The position numbers and the translations under genes are program-made. Under the pieces are notes generated by a model. That model saw nothing but the letters and a program-made list of their open reading frames with translations. It ran no database searches and was not told the origin of the DNA. 64,000 bases of DNA from positions 918,051 to 982,050 of the forward strand of contig NW_022985183.1 of NCBI RefSeq assembly GCF_010093535.1, written 5' to 3'. Shown here in pieces: positions 59,874 through 64,000 of this stretch. Source of the DNA: Lindgomyces ingoldianus. Its lineage: Eukaryota; Ascomycota; Dothideomycetes; Pleosporales; Lindgomycetaceae. The number at the start of each line of letters is the position of its first letter. Within the stretch, counting starts at the first letter, position 1.

Positions 59874-60742
59874 CCTAGTATATAGATTCTACTTAAAAGA
59901 GAATAGTATAGTTAAGCATGCTTTGTTAAAGACTGCTTTCTAGTAGCTATAGGCACTTAATAGAAAGAGTAGTTATAAGATTACACATAATTTATATTAG
60001 CACACTTAAAGCATAATTATAAGTTTAGTTTAGATAGTTAAAATTATTATAAATAATAATAAGCTAAAAGTTTTAAGCTATAGTTATTACTATTTTAGTA
60101 AACTTTTTAGCACTAAAATTAAAAAGAGATGTTAGAAAATATACTTATTAAACTCTTAACTATTGTATAACATGTTTAATTTTTTTATTAATAATTTTAT
60201 AACAGTTACATAAGCTAAGACTAGATATAACTTTAATAACACACCTTTTTATATTACTACTATAAAGATAATGTTTAAGCATTTTTAGAAAATAATTTAA
60301 TTACTTCTTAGCACACTTTTATATAATAATAAAAGTTATTAACTAAGTAAAAAGTAAAATTAGTTAATACTTTTTGTACTTTATAACTAGACTAAGCACT
60401 CTAACAGTTTTGCATTAAATTTTAAAGTAATAAGGACTACTTTAGTGCAGTAACTATAATCTAGCTGTTAAAATTACTAATATTAAAGCTACTTATCTTT
60501 ACTTTAGTCTTAATATTATACTTTATAAAAAAAAAGTGTGCTACTAATAAGTTAAGTTTATATAATAGCTTTTTAATATTAACTATATTCTTAGATGTAT
60601 ATTAATTTTTAAGAGGATTTTTAAACTATATAGTTGTTCTAAAGCTATATAAATATGCAATATACAGGTAGCAGATAAATAAGTATATAAAACTAAATTA
60701 ATATAACAAGTATATAAAAAGTTACTAATACTAAAATTAAGC
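59874..60742. other. AT-rich mutated spacer
   Basis: No gene or element end recognised. Confidence 0.6.
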
Positions 60743-60744
60743 TA

Positions 60745-62610
60745 ACGTACTTCATAGGCGAGTTGCTCACACACCCGAGTCGCTTACTTTTGCCAAGACC
60801 CCACCCTAACAAACTCTATTATGGCCCATAACAACCCGCTCTAGCACTATATAGTACAGTACAGCCTAGAATATTATTTAGATACTACTTCTGCTTCTTG
60901 CTTACATGTTTGCGCGTTATGCCTAGTCTAATTACACTATCTGCAGCGCCTTTAGAATAGCTTACCTACTTTAGCTTACACTTACTTCTTTGCCTTCTTC
61001 CTGTTACTGCACGCTTTAAACTCCTTTAAAGCTGTTAAGCGTAGGCTTTTCTAAATTATTAAAGTCTTTTCTACTTTAATCTACTTTTTTTTATGTAATT
61101 TATGTTGCGTAGTAGCCTTATTAGCTACTTAAAGCTTAGTAGTTTTCTATTACACTAATACTAGCTTATATATAATTATTACTGCCCTTTTTAAGACCTT
61201 CTTAAACACTTTAACTATAAAAGTTAGTAAACTATTTATATGCTTTTAAATTTTTATCTTTATAAGCATTAATTATAACCTAAGTTCTAAGGTATTACTT
61301 AAAGTTTACAACTACTAGGGCTTATTATATATAAGTAGTAGTAGTAATAGAGTGCGCAACTTTACATTAAGGCCTATTATAACTTATTATAGGTTAAAAA
61401 GAACTAATCTAGCGCTTTAGAACTTTTCTTAGATATTACTAAAAGTAATTATAGCATTATAGGCTGCTTTAAAGCATAGTAGAAACTTTATTTTTATAAT
61501 ATAAGTAATATAGTTATACATAAAGTTTTTAGCTTAGCGCTTATACACCTTTTTTAAAAAAGTAAAACAACCTACATTAAGTAGCTATAAAAGGTGTAAT
61601 AAGTAAAAAAGTATGTAAATAGTAATAATTTTATTATCTTTATAGTATTACTAAAAATAAAGTAAGTTATAGCTCTTATAGCTGTTAATAACTAGCAGAC
61701 AGTAGCTACTAACAGTACACTTCTTTATATGCGCGTTAAAGTGCTTTAACTAGTCTAAACTAAGCTAATTAGTAGTCTAGCTATGCTTAAAGATTATAAT
61801 AACTTAATTCTAAAGTAAATTTTTCTTCTTATACTAGTTTAAAAAGTAGTTGCTACCCTAGAAAATAATAAAGAGCAGAATAGCCTACTTTTTAGCATTA
61901 ATGCTCTAGATAGCTGTTGTCTACTCCTAGTTGCCTAGCTAGACTGCTTTTAGCTGTTTTTGTCTCTCTAAACTTATAATAACTGCTCTAGTAGATATCT
62001 AGCCTATTATAAACTCTGTCTTATTAAAGTTGTACATGTTGTTATCTTAGATGCTATACTTAGCTTTAATATTCTTTATAAAGTTAAACTAGCCTTAAAT
62101 TACTATAGAATTTTTATAAAAAGCTTTTTTATAGTTATACTTACACTTAAACTTTACTTTAAGCTCTAAGTAACACTTAATAAACATATTAAGCTAGTTT
62201 ATGCTAATATAGCCTATATTATGCTTAGCGCGTAAAGAATTAGCTATATTAGCTACAGCTACTAGCTAGGGGGGAAATCCTTATGCATCTAGCTTAAGTA
62301 TGTGCTAAATAATTACCTACTTCTTATTATTATCTAGCTTTTATAAGTTAGCTATATAATTAGCTTAGAAAGGTTATCTAGTGTGTTAGTTACTTATTAT
62401 CTTTTAAAAGACCTTATAGATAGCTACAGCGTGTTAGTTAAAAAGTATTATGTTATATTTAAAAGCCTAAAGCATAAGCTACATCTAATGTTCTTTTAAC
62501 ATGTTTAAGTAGTGTTGTTAGAAATGCATTAGTGTAAAAAAAGTAGTGTAGTAGGGTCTTAGCAAAAGTAAGCAACTTAGGTGTGTGAGTAACTCGCCTA
62601 TAAAGTACGT
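60745..62610 (-). mobile_element. Fot1/pogo-type DNA transposon, subfamily b, uninterrupted copy
   Basis: 1866 bp, flanked by TA (60743-60744, 62611-62612). Inverted ends begin ACGTACTT, with boxes GAGTTGCTCAC (60760-60770) and GAGTCGCTTAC (60777-60787). The transposase remnant reads on the minus strand; the V-I-N-S-Y-K-S-Y-N segment lies near 61667-61693, with the catalytic Asp codon now AAC (plus-strand GTT 61684-61686). RIP-mutated, but with GC-rich ends. Confidence 0.95.
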
Positions 62611-62612
62611 TA

Positions 62613-63200
62613 TCTTAAAAGCTAAAGTACTTTTATAAGTTTATCTACCTAAGACGTAAAAGGCTAGTAAGTAGTTAGTAAGTGCGTGTTAGATAAAGAA
62701 TTAAAAAATTTAAGTAGTAAGGAAGATAATAAAAGCATAAAAAGTAGTAAGAATAACTTTATAGTATACTATAGATTAAAATGCTAAAAAGTAGAAAAGC
62801 CTTAAAATAATGTTATTAGAATAAAAGATATAATAGAGCTAGCAAGGTAAGTAAGTAGCAAGTGTTAAGTAAAAAGATAATAATAAATAACATGTTTTTA
62901 CATATAAAAGCTAGAATTTTCTTATTAAAGTAGAATTAACTATAGGTATAGTACTAATAATAGTGTAAAAAAAGTAAGAGAGTTATAGCTACTTAAAAGA
63001 AGTTAAAAATTATTAAAAAGTTAATTTTTTAGCTATAGTTAAAAGAATTAAAAGTGTTATGCTTATATAAGCGCACTAAAGTCTTTTAAATAGGAGAAGC
63101 TTTAAAAAAATTATAGCTTCTAATTAGTTTAGAAAAAACTTAGCAGACTGTAAAAAAACAGCTTTACTTTAAGAAGTATAGTGTGGCGCTAATTAAAGCC
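62613..63200. other. AT-rich mutated spacer
   Basis: RIP-like DNA, nothing recognised. Confidence 0.6.
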
Positions 63201-63202
63201 TC

Positions 63203-63440
63203 GACTGTCTAAGCCCGCTGAGATAAGAGGAGAGAGCCTTGACAGAGGCAAGCCCCTGCAAGTCAATTAGAACCCTAGCTAGTAGCCTTAGTGGCGCAAG
63301 CCCCATCTCTCTAGCTAATAAGGGTGTAATAAAGGCTTTCTCTCCCTAGCTGTCTAAGGGACTTTTGTAATTTCTTAGGTAATATTATAGTTCTAAACCT
63401 CCTCTACTATGCACTAGCTTAACTAAGAATTATTGTATCT
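63203..63440 (+). repeat. Dispersed repeat X, copy 3
   Basis: Reverse-complement match to 7860-8092, including the GGCAAGCCCCTGC and CTAAGGGACTTTTGTAA blocks. The outer end differs: CTAAGCCCGCTGAGATAAG stands in the opposite sense to copy 1, as if the last ~30 bp had been inverted. Confidence 0.7.
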
Positions 63441-63625
63441 CTACTACTTTTTGTCTAAACTAGGTTAGAGGTTAATAGGTAATAGAGACAGTCTCTAGCT
63501 ATATTCTAACATTTTTGTAGCCTAATTCTAACAAGATTTAGCAGCGTATTGCGCTATTAAGTCCTGCGCAGGACATTTTAATAACCCTATAACTACACCT
63601 TAATGCAACTCTCTAACTGTAACGG
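63441..63625. other. Short intergenic stretch
   Basis: No feature recognised between repeats X and R1. Confidence 0.5.
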
Positions 63626-63850
63626 CACAGGCAAGACAATGGGTCCGAATGCGGTGGGAATCCACTCAGAGGCATATGGGAGTGCGTGGGGACTCGGAAC
63701 CTAGGAATGCCATTAACACCTATAGGCCTTGTACAAAAGGATATTAGAAAACTACTAAGCTAGCTATAGAGGCAAGGTGCAACTAAATACATAAGGGAAT
63801 AGAGGTATAGCAGGGGGCAGGGCAGAGTTAGGGCTAGGTTAAGGTTAGGG
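63626..63850 (+). repeat. R1 repeat arm, copy 3
   Basis: Begins GGCACAGGCAAGACAATGGG and matches the reverse complement of 25115-25345 almost exactly for the first ~170 bp. The sequence after about 63850 differs from the R1 centre at 24790, so the interior varies or the element is truncated. Confidence 0.8.
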
Positions 63851-64000
63851 CTAATATAAGGGCCTTCTAGAGGTTCTAGGCAACTTAAAATAAAATAATT
63901 TATAAAAATTACTACACTACTCCCCCCTCTGTAGACTAATAGTCTCTATTAGTAGTAATTATAGTATAAAGTATTTCTGTTATGTCCTCTGCCTCTTTAA
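63851..64000. other. Window end, AT-rich
   Basis: Contains an ACTCCCCCCTCTGTAGAC patch; nothing identified before the window ends. Confidence 0.4.

Noticed and set aside
63818..63850. Telomere-like TTAGGG / TTAAGG runs near the right end of the window
   Set aside because: The same segment in the other R1 copies reads GGGTCGGGGC-like, so the motif arises from mutation of a repeat arm, not from telomeric arrays.

Overview
The window looks like part of a filamentous ascomycete genome (Pezizomycotina; a Pleosporales-type dothideomycete is plausible but not shown). Evidence: fungal-style short introns (47-66 bp) in two gene models, fungus-typical protein families (Clr5 domain, NACHT/NLR fragment, aminoglycoside-phosphotransferase-like kinase relic, PAQR/haemolysin-III membrane protein), and above all long AT-rich blocks in which transposons carry stop codons of the kind left by repeat-induced point mutation (RIP: CpA to TpA, TpG to TpA). 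Roughly four fifths of the window is such mutated repeat DNA, and only one clearly intact protein gene is visible.

Layout. 1-7649: a complete Ty3/gypsy element (family 1, 5665 bp) inserted into an older, truncated copy of the same family. 7650-13083: a GC-balanced island holding repeat fragments, a broken APH-like kinase, a Clr5-domain gene with one apparent frameshift, and a NACHT-NLR fragment. 13088-17985: AT-rich DNA with a Fot1/pogo-type DNA transposon nested inside a related one. 17988-25345: an inverted-repeat element (R1) split by a second gypsy family (18022-24596). 25346-27330: a GC-balanced island with the intact PAQR gene on the minus strand. 27331-30326: AT-rich DNA containing an unmutated solo LTR. 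30327-42783: two further complete family-1 gypsy elements. 42784-46085: featureless AT-rich DNA. 46086-59868: two complete Ty1/copia elements with half-different LTRs, separated by a small GC island with a 10-bp minisatellite. 60745-62610: a third Fot1-like element. 63203-64000: fragments of two repeat families also seen elsewhere in the window.

Every complete transposon was delimited from the sequence by paired ends plus a target-site duplication: CTGCG, GCCTT, GTAAG, GTGTA, AGTAT, AGAGG and AATAG for the LTR elements, and TA for the three Fot1-like elements. All large elements have coding remnants that can still be read through stops, and active-site Asp codons turned into Asn (DDD to NNN in the Fot1 transposase, YIDD-type to YINN in the gypsy RT). 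None can encode a working enzyme. The host genes do not form a pathway. The Clr5 gene, NLR fragment and APH relic are the kind of rapidly turned-over accessory families found beside AT-rich blocks. I found no convincing undescribed system. The most informative signals are the RIP edge gradient, the self-nested insertions, the two-box terminal repeats of the Fot1-like elements and the chimeric copia LTRs.
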